DNA of 64,000 nt from UBA8752 sp002336475 (lineage in GTDB: Bacteria > Bacteroidota > Bacteroidia > Flavobacteriales_D > Sanyastnellaceae), in NCBI GenBank assembly GCA_943846755.1, contig OX044365.1, positions 744,001 through 808,000 on the forward strand. Direction: 5' to 3'. Made by a program: the position numbers and the translations under genes. Below, piece after piece: positions 8,629 to 16,515 of this stretch. Numbering within the stretch: the first letter of the stretch is position 1; each line of letters opens with the position of its first letter. The notes below the pieces were generated by a model. That model was not told where the DNA came from. It saw nothing but the letters and a program-made list of their open reading frames with translations, and ran no database searches.

Positions 8629-9339
8629 TTACTCCTCCCCCATCAACATGGATTTGGCTGCATGGCTGCTAAAAGCCTCATCGGGCAATACAGCGCCCCC
8701 TTGAGAGGGTGAGCGCATGACCATCCAGCGGTCTGCCCACCCCGATTCTTGAACCGCATCAAGGTCATGGGTGGCCAAAACAACCGCCTTTCCGACGTTG
8801 AGCCATTGGCCGATGTCTGCCATCACTTCCCGTCTCCCGACAACATCCAGAAACGCCGTGGGTTCGTCGAGCAAAATCAGGGATTCTGATTGGGCTGCTG
8901 CGCGCGCCAGCATCACCCTTTGGGCCATTCCGTCGCTCAACGTATCAATGGGAAGTTGCGCCCATGGATGAACCCCGCCTTGCAGCATCGATTGCTCCAC
9001 ACTTGTCGCATCTGCCTGATGCCCGCCCGCCTCCAGCGCCAGTTCTATGACATCTTGAACCGTCAGAACCGTTCCACGCGGTGGCGTGGAGGGCACAAAT
9101 GCCAATTTCCGAGCACGCGCTTGGGGCCGCATGGCCGCGATTTCTACTCCGTCCATGGACACTGACCCCGCTCGGGCAGGCAAAAGCCCGGCCAAAGTCT
9201 TGAGCAACGTCGATTTTCCAGAGCCATTTCTACCTACCACCACAAGAGCGGTGCCTGCAGAAAGAGCAAAAGACAACGTTCCCACTCCCTCGGAAGGGTG
9301 GCGCAAGGTCAAACCGGAGCACATCATTTTGCCTTTCAT
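8629..9339 (-). CDS. ABC transporter ATP-binding protein, iron-siderophore/cobalamin type
   Basis: 236 residues from the ATG at 9339 (MKGKMMCSGLTL); the same frame stays open upstream, but that part is the antisense of the permease. It contains Walker A GRNGSGKST, Q-loop region, signature LSDGMAQRVMLARA and Walker B LILLDEPTAFLD with the H-loop THD. The LSDG form of the signature is common in FecE/HmuV relatives. It powers the permease encoded upstream, whose stop overlaps this start as ATGA. It acts at the inner face of the cytoplasmic membrane. Confidence 0.92.
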   Translation of the reverse strand: MKGKMMCSGLTLRHPSEGVGTLSFALSAGTALVVVGRNGSGKSTLLKTLAGLLPARAGSVSMDGVEIAAMRPQARARKLAFVPSTPPRGTVLTVQDVIELALEAGGHQADATSVEQSMLQGGVHPWAQLPIDTLSDGMAQRVMLARAAAQSESLILLDEPTAFLDVVGRREVMADIGQWLNVGKAVVLATHDLDAVQESGWADRWMVMRSPSQGGAVLPDEAFSSHAAKSMLMGEE

Positions 9340-10346
9340 CGGTTGCGGACTTTTGAGAATATCCGGCCCTTGCCCACAATCAACATCAGGACCACAGGGG
9401 CGCCGACCAAACTCAATACAGCATTGAGTGGGACGCCCGCCAAGCGCACCACCAAGTCCGCCAGCAATGCCACGGCAGCTCCTGTCAATACCACCGGCCA
9501 TAACATGGCGGCATGGCGTCCACTTATGCCTGCAGCTCTGACCAAGTGTGGCGTTGCCAGGCCCAAAAATGCCACTGGACCACACCACGCAGTAACCAAT
9601 GCTGCCAGAACGCCCGCCATTCCCAATGCCGTCCAAGACAGTCTTCGTTCGTCTACTCCCATCGTCGCAGCGGTCAATGCGCCCATGGTCCACATGTCTA
9701 AACTGCTGCTGGCCCTCCAGGACCAGAAAACTGCAGGCGTCAAAGCGCATACCATGATGGCACATGACGCCCACCCTGAATGGGCAAAAGACCCCATTCC
9801 CCAATGCACAAAGGCCTGAAGTGCTCCTGCTTCAGCACCTGCCTGTAAAACGGTCACCAATGCCCCTGCCAAGTAGCCCACCATTAGTCCGAAAATGAGC
9901 AGTGCGGTCCTTGAACGAAACCTCCCCATCACCAGTCCCAGCAATGCCATCACAGCACCCCCACCCATCAATGCTCCCATAACTTGAGGCCCCATGTCCC
10001 AGATGCCGGTCACTCCCCCCATACTGGCGCCGCCCAATGCCACCAGAGCCACACCGAGTGTGGCTCCCGAAGAGACACCCAACACGCCTGGTCCGGCCAG
10101 CGGATTTCGAAAGAAAGTCTGCATCAGCAGGCCCGAGAGCCCGAGTGCTGCCCCCGACAACACCGCTGTCACCAAACGGGGCAAGCGCAATTGCCACATG
10201 ATCGTTTCCGCTGTGGCTCCTCCGGTGCCCAGCAAAGCCGACCATTCCTCTGACCATGCCAAGTGGGCGGGGCCAGAAAACAGCCCGAAGACAAACAGCG
10301 CCAACATGGCTGTTCCGAGAAAAAGCATGGGCCAACGCGAATTCAT
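9336..10346 (-). CDS. FecCD-family ABC transporter permease
   Basis: 336 residues from ATG 10346 (MNSRWPMLFLGTAM). The frame extends further upstream, but that part is antisense of the binding-protein gene, and 10346 gives an ATGA overlap with it. Family hallmarks are LRLPRLVTAVLSGAALGLSG, FRNPLAGPGVLGVSSGA and GLATPHLVRA; there are many hydrophobic helices, as in BtuC/FecD transporters with about ten. It moves iron-siderophore, haem or cobalamin across the inner membrane together with the ATPase. The ligand cannot be told from the permease. Confidence 0.93.
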   Translation of the reverse strand: MNSRWPMLFLGTAMLALFVFGLFSGPAHLAWSEEWSALLGTGGATAETIMWQLRLPRLVTAVLSGAALGLSGLLMQTFFRNPLAGPGVLGVSSGATLGVALVALGGASMGGVTGIWDMGPQVMGALMGGGAVMALLGLVMGRFRSRTALLIFGLMVGYLAGALVTVLQAGAEAGALQAFVHWGMGSFAHSGWASCAIMVCALTPAVFWSWRASSSLDMWTMGALTAATMGVDERRLSWTALGMAGVLAALVTAWCGPVAFLGLATPHLVRAAGISGRHAAMLWPVVLTGAAVALLADLVVRLAGVPLNAVLSLVGAPVVLMLIVGKGRIFSKVRNR

Positions 10347-11554
10347 GGCTCGTTGCGCGTCCTTTGAAAGTAGCGGGGTGCACCTCCCTCTGTCGTTTGC
10401 CCGTGTAGGATGGAAACCAAATCCTCCAGCATAAAGTCCGGTTCTAACACCGCCTGCCCGAAATAGTCGACTTCTGCTGTATTGCAGTGGAAGAGCAACT
10501 TGTCCTCCAGCGGTAACCAAGGCATTGCTGCTGCCGCATCCTGCCGATACCACCCCTCTGGCGCATACACGACTTTTCCCCAAGCATCAGCACCGGCAGC
10601 CATCATGGCGAATTGTTCGAGCTCCATCTCAATGTTGCTTCCCACCCGTCGCAATCCCATAGACTGTTCGGTCTGATGATCGAGCAAATAATGTCCCCCG
10701 GCATCTTCTACCAAGCGGGCGACAAGACCGTCAAAAGTGGGGGCCGTCCACAGACCTCCCTGCTCACTGCCCGTAAAAACCACAGGCCGGCCAGAATCTA
10801 AAGCCAGTTGCTGCCCCCTGTCCCGTGCTGCGGCATAGCGCTGGGCGATCTGACCAAAAGCGACATCGGCAGCGGGGACCCTGTCCAACAGCCAACCAAA
10901 TAGTTTGATGTATTCGGCGCGGGCCAACGGATGCTCCTCCTCATATTCTCGCAGCGGCATGACCTTGACACCTGTGCGGGAATCCACCCCTTGCATGGGG
11001 TCACCAAAAGGGTACGAGGTGAGCACATGGGCTCCAGATGCCACCAAGGCCTCTTCGTCAAGCCCACCGTCACCTCCCAAGTCCATGGGCCACTGATGCG
11101 GGGCAGCTTTTGACAGATTGATTCGGTCTCTGTACCCGGTGCCGACCCAGAGATCTTTCGCCTGAAGCGCCTGTAAATGGGGGACATGGGTGGTAGACCA
11201 AGTGGCCACTTTTGGAGCCAAAGGCAATTCAATGGCCAGCGCAGCATCGGATGAAACGGCCTCAGCGCCAGAGGCCCGCACTCCGCGTGTCCAAGGTGTC
11301 CATTCTCCATCTGCACTTTGCAGCCACAACGTGTCCCGGCCTTCCGAAAAACCAAAAAACTCGGCGAATTCGACCCCGGTCAAACGAGGTCCGGCCTCTT
11401 CGACCTCATCCATTCCTTCGGACGGCGGCCCACAAGACCACATTCCCATGGAGAGAGAAACCAACAGCAGCGCTCCCCTTTCTCTCCTCTGTAGGCAAGG
11501 CCAATGTGCCTGGTCAAGCTTGTTTTTTTTGGTCGCCCAATGGGTAAAGTCCAT
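10343..11554 (-). CDS. ABC transporter substrate-binding protein (iron/cobalamin class), probable lipoprotein
   Basis: 403 residues, first gene of a tightly overlapping binding protein-permease-ATPase operon. The N-terminus carries a basic region and hydrophobic stretch GALLLVSLSMGMWSC; the Cys at about 41 could be the lipid-attachment site though the lipobox is atypical. The remainder has the two-lobe layout of class III (BtuF/FhuD-like) binding proteins, with VASGAHVLTSYPFGDPM in the region that usually reads as a residue-to-ligand loop and a long linking helix. No TonB receptor gene lies nearby. Its start codon is four bases from an exact -7 promoter box, predicting a leaderless message. 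Confidence 0.82.
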   Translation of the reverse strand: MDFTHWATKKNKLDQAHWPCLQRRERGALLLVSLSMGMWSCGPPSEGMDEVEEAGPRLTGVEFAEFFGFSEGRDTLWLQSADGEWTPWTRGVRASGAEAVSSDAALAIELPLAPKVATWSTTHVPHLQALQAKDLWVGTGYRDRINLSKAAPHQWPMDLGGDGGLDEEALVASGAHVLTSYPFGDPMQGVDSRTGVKVMPLREYEEEHPLARAEYIKLFGWLLDRVPAADVAFGQIAQRYAAARDRGQQLALDSGRPVVFTGSEQGGLWTAPTFDGLVARLVEDAGGHYLLDHQTEQSMGLRRVGSNIEMELEQFAMMAAGADAWGKVVYAPEGWYRQDAAAAMPWLPLEDKLLFHCNTAEVDYFGQAVLEPDFMLEDLVSILHGQTTEGGAPRYFQRTRNEP

Positions 11555-11558
11555 GGTT

Positions 11559-11566
11559 CAAAAGTA
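11559..11566 (-). promoter_or_regulatory. -7 promoter box of the ABC importer operon
   Basis: Minus-strand TACTTTTG, an exact TAnnTTTG match, with four bases (AACC) between it and the ATG at 11554. A TTTA 18 bases upstream may serve as a weak -33 element. Transcription would start at or next to the A of the ATG. Confidence 0.6.
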
Positions 11567-11584
11567 CGGGGGGCGCCGGGGCCG

Positions 11585-11592
11585 TAAATTTG
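11585..11592 (+). promoter_or_regulatory. -7 promoter box of the acyl-CoA carboxylase gene
   Basis: Plus-strand TAAATTTG, an exact TAnnTTTG match, ending 22 bases before the ATG at 11615. Its complement supplies the possible -33 element of the divergent promoter, so the two promoters interlock. Confidence 0.5.
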
Positions 11593-11614
11593 GGTGAACC
11601 CGCAACGATCGGAC

Positions 11615-13261
11615 ATGCCCATTCCAAAGGAGGAAATCGAACACCAACAGCGCGCTGACGCCATGAAGCTCAAGCTGTCGGAATTGGACCACCAATTCCA
11701 AAAAGTGAAGCTGGGCGGGGGCCAAGCGCGGATCGACAAGGAACACAGCAAAGGGAAATTGACGGCCCGGGAGCGCCTCGCCCTGTTGATGGATCAGGAT
11801 GAAACCACCTTGGAGGTTGGCGCTTTTTCTGGCCATGGGATGTACAAAGAGCACGGAGGTTGTCCCGGAGGAGGCTGCGTTGTGGTCATCGGCAAAGTCA
11901 GCGGCGTGCGTTGCATTGCTGTCGCCAACGACGCTACAGTAAAGGCCGGCGCCTGGTTCCCCATCACTGGAAAGAAGCACTTGCGGGCTCAAGAACTGGC
12001 TTTTGAATTTCACTTGCCCATTGTCTACTTGGTAGACAGTGCGGGGGTGTATTTGCCCATGCAGGACGAGATTTTCCCTGACAAAGAGCACTTTGGACGG
12101 ATTTTCAGGAACAACGCCAAGCTGAGTGCTGCGGGAATCCCGCAGCTTGCTGCCGTCATGGGAAGCTGTGTTGCTGGAGGAGCCTACCTGCCCATCATGA
12201 GTGACGAGAGCATCATCGTCAGAGAAACAGGGAGCATCTTTCTGGCCGGACCCTACTTGGTAAAAGCAGCCATTGGTGAAGATATCGGGGCAGAAGACTT
12301 AGGTGGTGCTGACATGCACGGGAGCATCTCTGGAGTTGTAGATCATGTGGTGGAAGACGATCGGGAAGCGTTGGAGCTGTTGCGGACTTTGATGGCGCAC
12401 CGTGCGGGAAGGCCCAGCCTCCGACATTATAACCGCGCCACTCCGGCCTCTCCACAAGGCGACAGCGACGCCCTGCTTTCTGTGCTGCCTGCTTCCCGCA
12501 GGGAGGCGTATGACGTTCGGACTTTGCTATCGGCATTGGTCGATGAAGGAGCGTTTACCGAATTCAAACGCGATTACGGCAAAACCTTGTTGTGCGCTAC
12601 GGCGCGCATCGACGGCTGGAGCGTCGGGATTGTCGCCAACCAAAGAACCTTGGTCAAAAGTGCCAAACAAGGCACCCAATTCGGCGGGGTCATCTATTCG
12701 GACAGCGCAGACAAAGCGGCCCGATTCGTGATGAACTGCAATCAAAAGGGCCTTCCACTGGTCTTTTTGCAGGATGTGACTGGATTTATGGTGGGCTCTA
12801 AAAGTGAGCAGGGTGGCATCATCAAGGATGGCGCGAAACTGGTCAACGCCATGGCCAACTCTGTGGTGCCCAAATTCACTGTGGTGGTAGGAAACAGCTA
12901 CGGTGCCGGCAATTATGCGCTCTGCGGCAAAGCCTATGACCCCAAATTCATGGTCGCTTGGCCCACTGCTGAACTCGCCGTCATGGGTGGAGCACAGGCC
13001 GCGGGGGTCTTGCTTCAAATTGAAGTGGCAACACGCAAGAAAAAAGGAGAGGAAATCACCCCAGAACGGGAGAAGGAATTGCGCGAAGTCATAGAGAGCC
13101 GCTACAAAGAACAAGTGTCACCCTATTACTCAGCTGCGCGCCTTTGGGTCGATGCCATTATCGATCCCCGGGACACCAGAACGTGGATTTCAGAGGGCAT
13201 TGCCTTGGCGGATGGAGCCCCTCCAGAGGGTCCGTACCGGACCGGCGTCATGCAGACTTGA
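11615..13261 (+). CDS. Acyl-CoA carboxylase, carboxyltransferase (beta) subunit, methylcrotonyl-CoA type
   Basis: 548 residues from ATG 11615. A GTG at 11594 is also in frame but lies next to the -7 box, so it is less likely. The carboxyltransferase fold is clear: KLGGGQARIDKEHSKGKLTARERL at the start (residues given in two overlapping parts of the family motif), then KKHLRAQELAF, PMQDEIFPDKEHFGRIF, MGSCVAGGAYLPIMSDE and EDLGGADMH. The PMQDE and FGRIF segments favour methylcrotonyl-CoA carboxylase beta over propionyl-CoA carboxylase. It transfers CO2 from biotin to an acyl-CoA, probably in leucine breakdown. No biotin carboxylase subunit is adjacent. Convergent with the next gene across three bases. 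Confidence 0.9.
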   Translation: MPIPKEEIEHQQRADAMKLKLSELDHQFQKVKLGGGQARIDKEHSKGKLTARERLALLMDQDETTLEVGAFSGHGMYKEHGGCPGGGCVVVIGKVSGVRCIAVANDATVKAGAWFPITGKKHLRAQELAFEFHLPIVYLVDSAGVYLPMQDEIFPDKEHFGRIFRNNAKLSAAGIPQLAAVMGSCVAGGAYLPIMSDESIIVRETGSIFLAGPYLVKAAIGEDIGAEDLGGADMHGSISGVVDHVVEDDREALELLRTLMAHRAGRPSLRHYNRATPASPQGDSDALLSVLPASRREAYDVRTLLSALVDEGAFTEFKRDYGKTLLCATARIDGWSVGIVANQRTLVKSAKQGTQFGGVIYSDSADKAARFVMNCNQKGLPLVFLQDVTGFMVGSKSEQGGIIKDGAKLVNAMANSVVPKFTVVVGNSYGAGNYALCGKAYDPKFMVAWPTAELAVMGGAQAAGVLLQIEVATRKKKGEEITPEREKELREVIESRYKEQVSPYYSAARLWVDAIIDPRDTRTWISEGIALADGAPPEGPYRTGVMQT

Positions 13262-13264
13262 CGG

Positions 13265-13807
13265 TTAAGCGCGCTCGCGCTGCATCAATTCCGCCAGCAT
13301 CAACTTGAGCATCTCTTCTTCTGCTTTCGCATTGCCGCCCTGCAGGGCCTTGTAGCCTTGCTGTAATATGAGCATGGCATCCAGCAGGTCTGCTTCGTCT
13401 TCCAGCCATTCAGGGAGCGCCTCAAAGAGCGTCAATGCTTCGACCATAATGGCCATCCCCTGTTCCACTGCACGGGTAGACAAAATGCGCAGATGTCCCT
13501 CGGCAGTGCCTCCACACTCCCACAAGAACCCCAGCAGGTCCGGCAACTGATCCGCATTGTCCGGTAGCAGGGCCACTTCCATGAGCGTGCTGCCTGCACC
13601 CTCGAGCTTGAGCCCCCTCAGCAGCTTTCCAACCTCTTCCTTAACACCTGACTCATCGGTTTCACCCCGCAAGCGCACGAGCTCCGCAATCGTCTCGAGT
13701 TCGCCTTCATCTTGCACCCTTTTCAAGGCGGCATCCCTTCGCTCAGCTAGCACAGAGTGCAACCCCTCGTGCAATTCCGCCAATGCCGCGGCCTTCTTTG
13801 CTTCCAT
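13265..13807 (-). CDS. Conserved-looking helical protein, function unknown
   Basis: 180 residues, acidic, leucine- and glutamate-rich, predicted almost wholly alpha-helical; no signal peptide or membrane segment. The middle (about 40-140) has a HEAT-like feel, with LLRGLKLEGAGSTLMEVALLPDN and LLGFLWECGG repeating helix-turn-helix units. I recognise no family. An exact -7 box four bases before the ATG predicts its own leaderless transcript even though the NUDIX gene ends only 16 bases upstream. Confidence 0.7.
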   Translation of the reverse strand: MEAKKAAALAELHEGLHSVLAERRDAALKRVQDEGELETIAELVRLRGETDESGVKEEVGKLLRGLKLEGAGSTLMEVALLPDNADQLPDLLGFLWECGGTAEGHLRILSTRAVEQGMAIMVEALTLFEALPEWLEDEADLLDAMLILQQGYKALQGGNAKAEEEMLKLMLAELMQRERA

Positions 13808-13811
13808 GCTA

Positions 13812-13819
13812 CAAAGTTA
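13812..13819 (-). promoter_or_regulatory. -7 promoter box directly before the start of the 180-residue gene
   Basis: Minus-strand TAACTTTG, an exact TAnnTTTG match, four bases (TAGC) from the ATG at 13807. No clear -33 element is seen at the usual distance. It lies in the 16-base gap after the NUDIX gene. Confidence 0.5.
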
Positions 13820-13823
13820 TTGG

Positions 13824-14501
13824 TCAGCGGGCAGAGGCCCATCGGGCATGCCAATCCGCCACTTCAGACAGCATTAAAGCCGTTGCCCCCCAAACGAAGG
13901 GAACCTTCGGTAGCGAAAATCCAGGAGCGGTCCATTGAAATGCCTCTGATTTCGGCATATAAATGCGCACGGGCTGTTTGGTGCGGTACCGATCCTCTGA
14001 GAGGTCTGCCACCTGAATGCGATGAACGGCTGACACTTCAATGGGGTCAGGTAACAACTCAGCAGGCAATGCCACTGGCGCCAAGAATGGCCGGACGATG
14101 AAATTGCTCGGAACGACGTGGACTTCCGTCATGGCCACAGGAGGACGCAGTGGGACGCACGCTTCGGGCAAGCCCAACTCTTCTCTCCACTCTCTTACCG
14201 CACAGCTCACCATGCTTTCCCCAGATTCTCGGGTGCCCCCAGGCAGAGCCATTTGTCCACCATGCGGCCCTTTTTCTGGAGTGCGTTCTATCAACGCGAT
14301 CGTCCCATCGGCTTCCAAGCCAATCAAAACGGCAGCTTCGCGGAACCCCTTTCCAACGCTGCCCTGACGTCGGGCCTCTTTTGCAGAGGACCTTGCATAC
14401 GGCATCATGGCTGCATGGGCCGCCTCACCTGGCAATGGATGTCCCGCCGCTTCCCAACCCTGCCAGTCGATTTTCAACCCTTCTGCCCTGTTCTCACCCA
14501 T
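13824..14501 (-). CDS. NUDIX hydrolase, CoA pyrophosphatase-like
   Basis: 225 residues. The Nudix box is complete, GGTRESGESMVSCAVREWREELGL read as GX5EX7REXXEEXG, at about residues 88-111. It is preceded by the AAVLIGL strand and by LIERTPEKGPHGGQMALPGG, which resembles the NudL/NUDT7-8 signature region of coenzyme A diphosphatases. The enzyme would split CoA or a related nucleoside diphosphate derivative in the cytoplasm. Divergent from aat, with 40 bases between starts. Confidence 0.88.
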   Translation of the reverse strand: MGENRAEGLKIDWQGWEAAGHPLPGEAAHAAMMPYARSSAKEARRQGSVGKGFREAAVLIGLEADGTIALIERTPEKGPHGGQMALPGGTRESGESMVSCAVREWREELGLPEACVPLRPPVAMTEVHVVPSNFIVRPFLAPVALPAELLPDPIEVSAVHRIQVADLSEDRYRTKQPVRIYMPKSEAFQWTAPGFSLPKVPFVWGATALMLSEVADWHARWASAR

Positions 14502-14541
14502 GCTCTGTCATCCTTGTTTCTGGCCCTAATTTCGTCACGAC

Positions 14542-15222
14542 GTGTACCAATTGGGATCAGAGTGTTGGTTTCCGCCAGCAGATAAGTTTAGAGACGATGG
14601 TTTGGTGGCCATTGGAGGCGATTTGTCGCCCGATCGGCTCTTGCTCGCCTACGAAAGGGGAATCTTCCCTTGGTCCGCCCCGGAAGACCCTTTGCTTTGG
14701 TGGTGTCCAGATCCACGTGCTGCATTGCGACCAGAAGACATCAAGGTGAGCAAAAGCATGCGCGCAGTCTTGCGTAAAGGGACTTACACCATCACTTTAG
14801 ACACTGAATTTGAAGGGGTCATTCAAGGTTGTGCGCACAGACCAGACGAAGGCACATGGATCACCGATGACTTTATCCAAGCCTACATCGAATTGCACAA
14901 ATTGGGCTTTGCCCACAGCGTTGAAGCTTGGACCCCTTCTGGCGATCTTGTCGGAGGTCTGTATGGCGTTTCTCTGGGCAGCATGTTCTTTGGCGAGTCC
15001 ATGTTCGCGCGTTCACCCAATGCGAGTAAAGCCGCATTCATCACACTGACGCATCAGCTGGCTGCTCAAGAATTTGACCTCATTGATTGCCAGATTATGA
15101 ACCCGCATCTGGCATCCTTGGGGGCCCAACACATCTCCCGGTCGTCTTTTCTAGATGCCTTGGAGTCGGCCATGAAACGGCCTACCAAACGGGGGAAGTG
15201 GACCCTTGATCCGCCAGTATGA
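14542..15222 (+). CDS. aat: Leucyl/phenylalanyl-tRNA--protein transferase
   Basis: 226 residues from a GTG start. Typical features are WFPPADKFRDDGLVAIGGDLSP, RGIFPWSAPEDPLLWWCPDPRA, a HSVEAW segment, GGLYGVSLGSMFFGESMF and the closing LIDCQIMNPHLASLGA (each a short family motif). The enzyme adds Leu or Phe from charged tRNA to N-terminal Arg or Lys, making substrates for the ClpS/ClpAP N-degron route. The stop overlaps the start of the following gene as ATGA, so the two are coupled. Confidence 0.95.
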   Translation: MYQLGSECWFPPADKFRDDGLVAIGGDLSPDRLLLAYERGIFPWSAPEDPLLWWCPDPRAALRPEDIKVSKSMRAVLRKGTYTITLDTEFEGVIQGCAHRPDEGTWITDDFIQAYIELHKLGFAHSVEAWTPSGDLVGGLYGVSLGSMFFGESMFARSPNASKAAFITLTHQLAAQEFDLIDCQIMNPHLASLGAQHISRSSFLDALESAMKRPTKRGKWTLDPPV

Positions 15223-15698
15223 AGAGTGACTTGACGGCACCCATCACGAGGGCCACGAAGCCCAAAGGCCTGGTTTGGACAGCCCCCATTCAGTGGCTTC
15301 GCGCATCATTGCTTCGATTCAATGGATGGGAATGTGAAGGGCCATTTCCTCGGCCTGCTCATCAAGCCTTGCTCATACTGGGGCCTGGACTCGATCAAGG
15401 AAAAGGCCTCACCCTTCTGGCGGAGCACCGGATGAATTTTGAAGCCGTTTGGATCAGGTCAAATCCAAGTGAAGCACTTTCCGAACCGCTGCCCCATCAA
15501 AATTTGGCGCTCATCGACCATAAGTCCGGCCATCTTAACGCCTATTTAGACCAAGCTGCGGCCAGAGGTATTTCTGTTCAGCTCATCCAAGCGGCGCCTT
15601 CCGAAAAAAGAATCCGGTGTAATGCGCCGTTTTCACCCAGTAAATTTCGCGAGCGTGACCTTTCGTACATCCACCGGATGTTTAGTTACAACGATTAA
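15219..15698 (+). CDS. Degenerate 1-acylglycerol-3-phosphate acyltransferase-like protein
   Basis: 159 residues. The order of segments copies the small PlsC-like acyltransferases of Bacteroidota: LLRFNGWECEGPFPRP (those enzymes have GW..EGP.P), then a strand, then near the end ISVQLIQAAPSEKRIRCNAPFSPS, matching the final strand and FYPSG segment. Where active enzymes carry the HX4D motif (APHTSNWDF-like) this protein reads GPGLDQGKG, with neither His nor Asp in register, and it is about 30 residues short. It is probably catalytically dead or repurposed. Coupled to aat by a 4-base overlap. Assignment rests on pattern similarity only. Confidence 0.6.
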   Translation: MKSDLTAPITRATKPKGLVWTAPIQWLRASLLRFNGWECEGPFPRPAHQALLILGPGLDQGKGLTLLAEHRMNFEAVWIRSNPSEALSEPLPHQNLALIDHKSGHLNAYLDQAAARGISVQLIQAAPSEKRIRCNAPFSPSKFRERDLSYIHRMFSYND

Positions 15699-15752
15699 AC
15701 CTGTGTTATACAGGAAGTCATGCAGCGTTGAAAATTTGTCCATATCTGACCC

Positions 15753-16118
15753 GTGAAAAATCACCAGTTGGCTGTCGTCCTTGGCTATTTTGCGACTGAA
15801 GCCGGGGGCATTCCCCGAACGATTTACAGCAAAGCCAAATCACCACTCATGGACAAGCACGACTTGATGATTCTCGACATCGTTCAGCAGCACAAAAAGG
15901 AAATGCAAGAGCACATCCGTTTGTCTGCATTGGAGCGGAACTTTTGGAAACGCATCGAAGGTGATGTCACCTTGAGTGTGGGGCAGGCCCGTATCGGGGA
16001 ACGCATCACCCGATTGTACCTGGATGGGATGATCCAAAACAAGAGCGGCTACATGTTGACCAAGAAAGGCCGGGAGGCTTTGAGCCTTGAGGGAGAAAGA
16101 CTCACCCTCATGGTGTGA
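15753..16118 (+). CDS. Small winged-helix-like protein, function unknown
   Basis: 121 residues from GTG 15753, or 89 from ATG 15849 (MDKHDLMILDIV), which may be the real start since the first 32 residues look unstructured. The C-terminal half has a winged-helix feel: IGERITRLYLDGMIQNKSGY followed by MLTKKGREAL, similar to the wing of PadR/MarR-like proteins. DNA binding is therefore possible but not shown. Followed at once by a strong terminator. Confidence 0.55.
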   Translation: MKNHQLAVVLGYFATEAGGIPRTIYSKAKSPLMDKHDLMILDIVQQHKKEMQEHIRLSALERNFWKRIEGDVTLSVGQARIGERITRLYLDGMIQNKSGYMLTKKGREALSLEGERLTLMV

Positions 16119-16139
16119 ACAGATCTTCTTACATGAGCT

Positions 16140-16178
16140 CATGAAAAAGGCCATCCTTTCAGGGTGGCCTTTTTCATG
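16140..16178. terminator. Bidirectional intrinsic terminator
   Basis: Seventeen-base arms (CATGAAAAAGGCCATCC and its near-perfect complement with one G-T) around a five-base loop, with A and T runs inside the arms. It can end the winged-helix gene on the plus strand and the 49-residue gene on the minus strand. Confidence 0.85.
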
Positions 16179-16225
16179 GAAGCATTTTCGCTTCTATGCT
16201 GTATTACAAACGGTTTTATAGCCGC

Positions 16226-16375
16226 TTAATTCTCTTCGAGTATTTCGAGTTTTGGATACTTCTCTCTCCAGAAATCCAATTTACTTGGGTCTCTTACCGT
16301 AATGACGGTTCTGCCGTCCAGCCTCACTTTGATGTTCGGCTGTAGCTCCTTGGTCTTTTTCTTCTTCTTCGCCAT
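16226..16375 (-). CDS. Small basic protein of 49 residues
   Basis: An ATG at 16375 opens a 49-codon frame ending TAA. The protein begins MAKKKKKTKELQPNIKVRL, continues DGRTVITVRDPSKLDFW and ends in KYPKLEILEEN. Support for it being real: ordinary codon use, a compositionally structured protein (basic head, a central beta-like RTVITVRDP, acidic tail), and a bidirectional terminator placed about 50 bases past its stop. No clear ribosome site or promoter was found. Function unknown; a nucleic-acid or ribosome-associated role is a guess from the lysine run. Confidence 0.6.
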   Translation of the reverse strand: MAKKKKKTKELQPNIKVRLDGRTVITVRDPSKLDFWREKYPKLEILEEN

Positions 16376-16515
16376 GTCAGGTCGATTGCTGCACTAACAA
16401 TGCAGTTCTATATAGGTTCGAATGAAAGGCATAGCTCTTGAACAACCAAGGCCTACAAAATCAATTGTGAAACTTTCCAAGACCGTTGTCCACAGTCACA
16501 ACCCTTAGAATGTCT

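Noticed and set aside
9340..9804. N-terminal extension of the ABC ATPase frame
   Set aside because: The extension is antisense of the permease, has low-quality composition rich in Cys/Gly/Arg and lacks any family similarity; ATG 9339 gives an ATGA overlap and the usual length.
10347..10583. N-terminal extension of the permease frame
   Set aside because: It is antisense of the binding-protein gene; ATG 10346 begins a normal membrane protein with a hydrophobic first helix.
16486..16495. DnaA-box-like sequence TTGTCCACAG
   Set aside because: A single site with one mismatch, no cluster, no AT-rich unwinding region and no dnaA nearby; not an origin.
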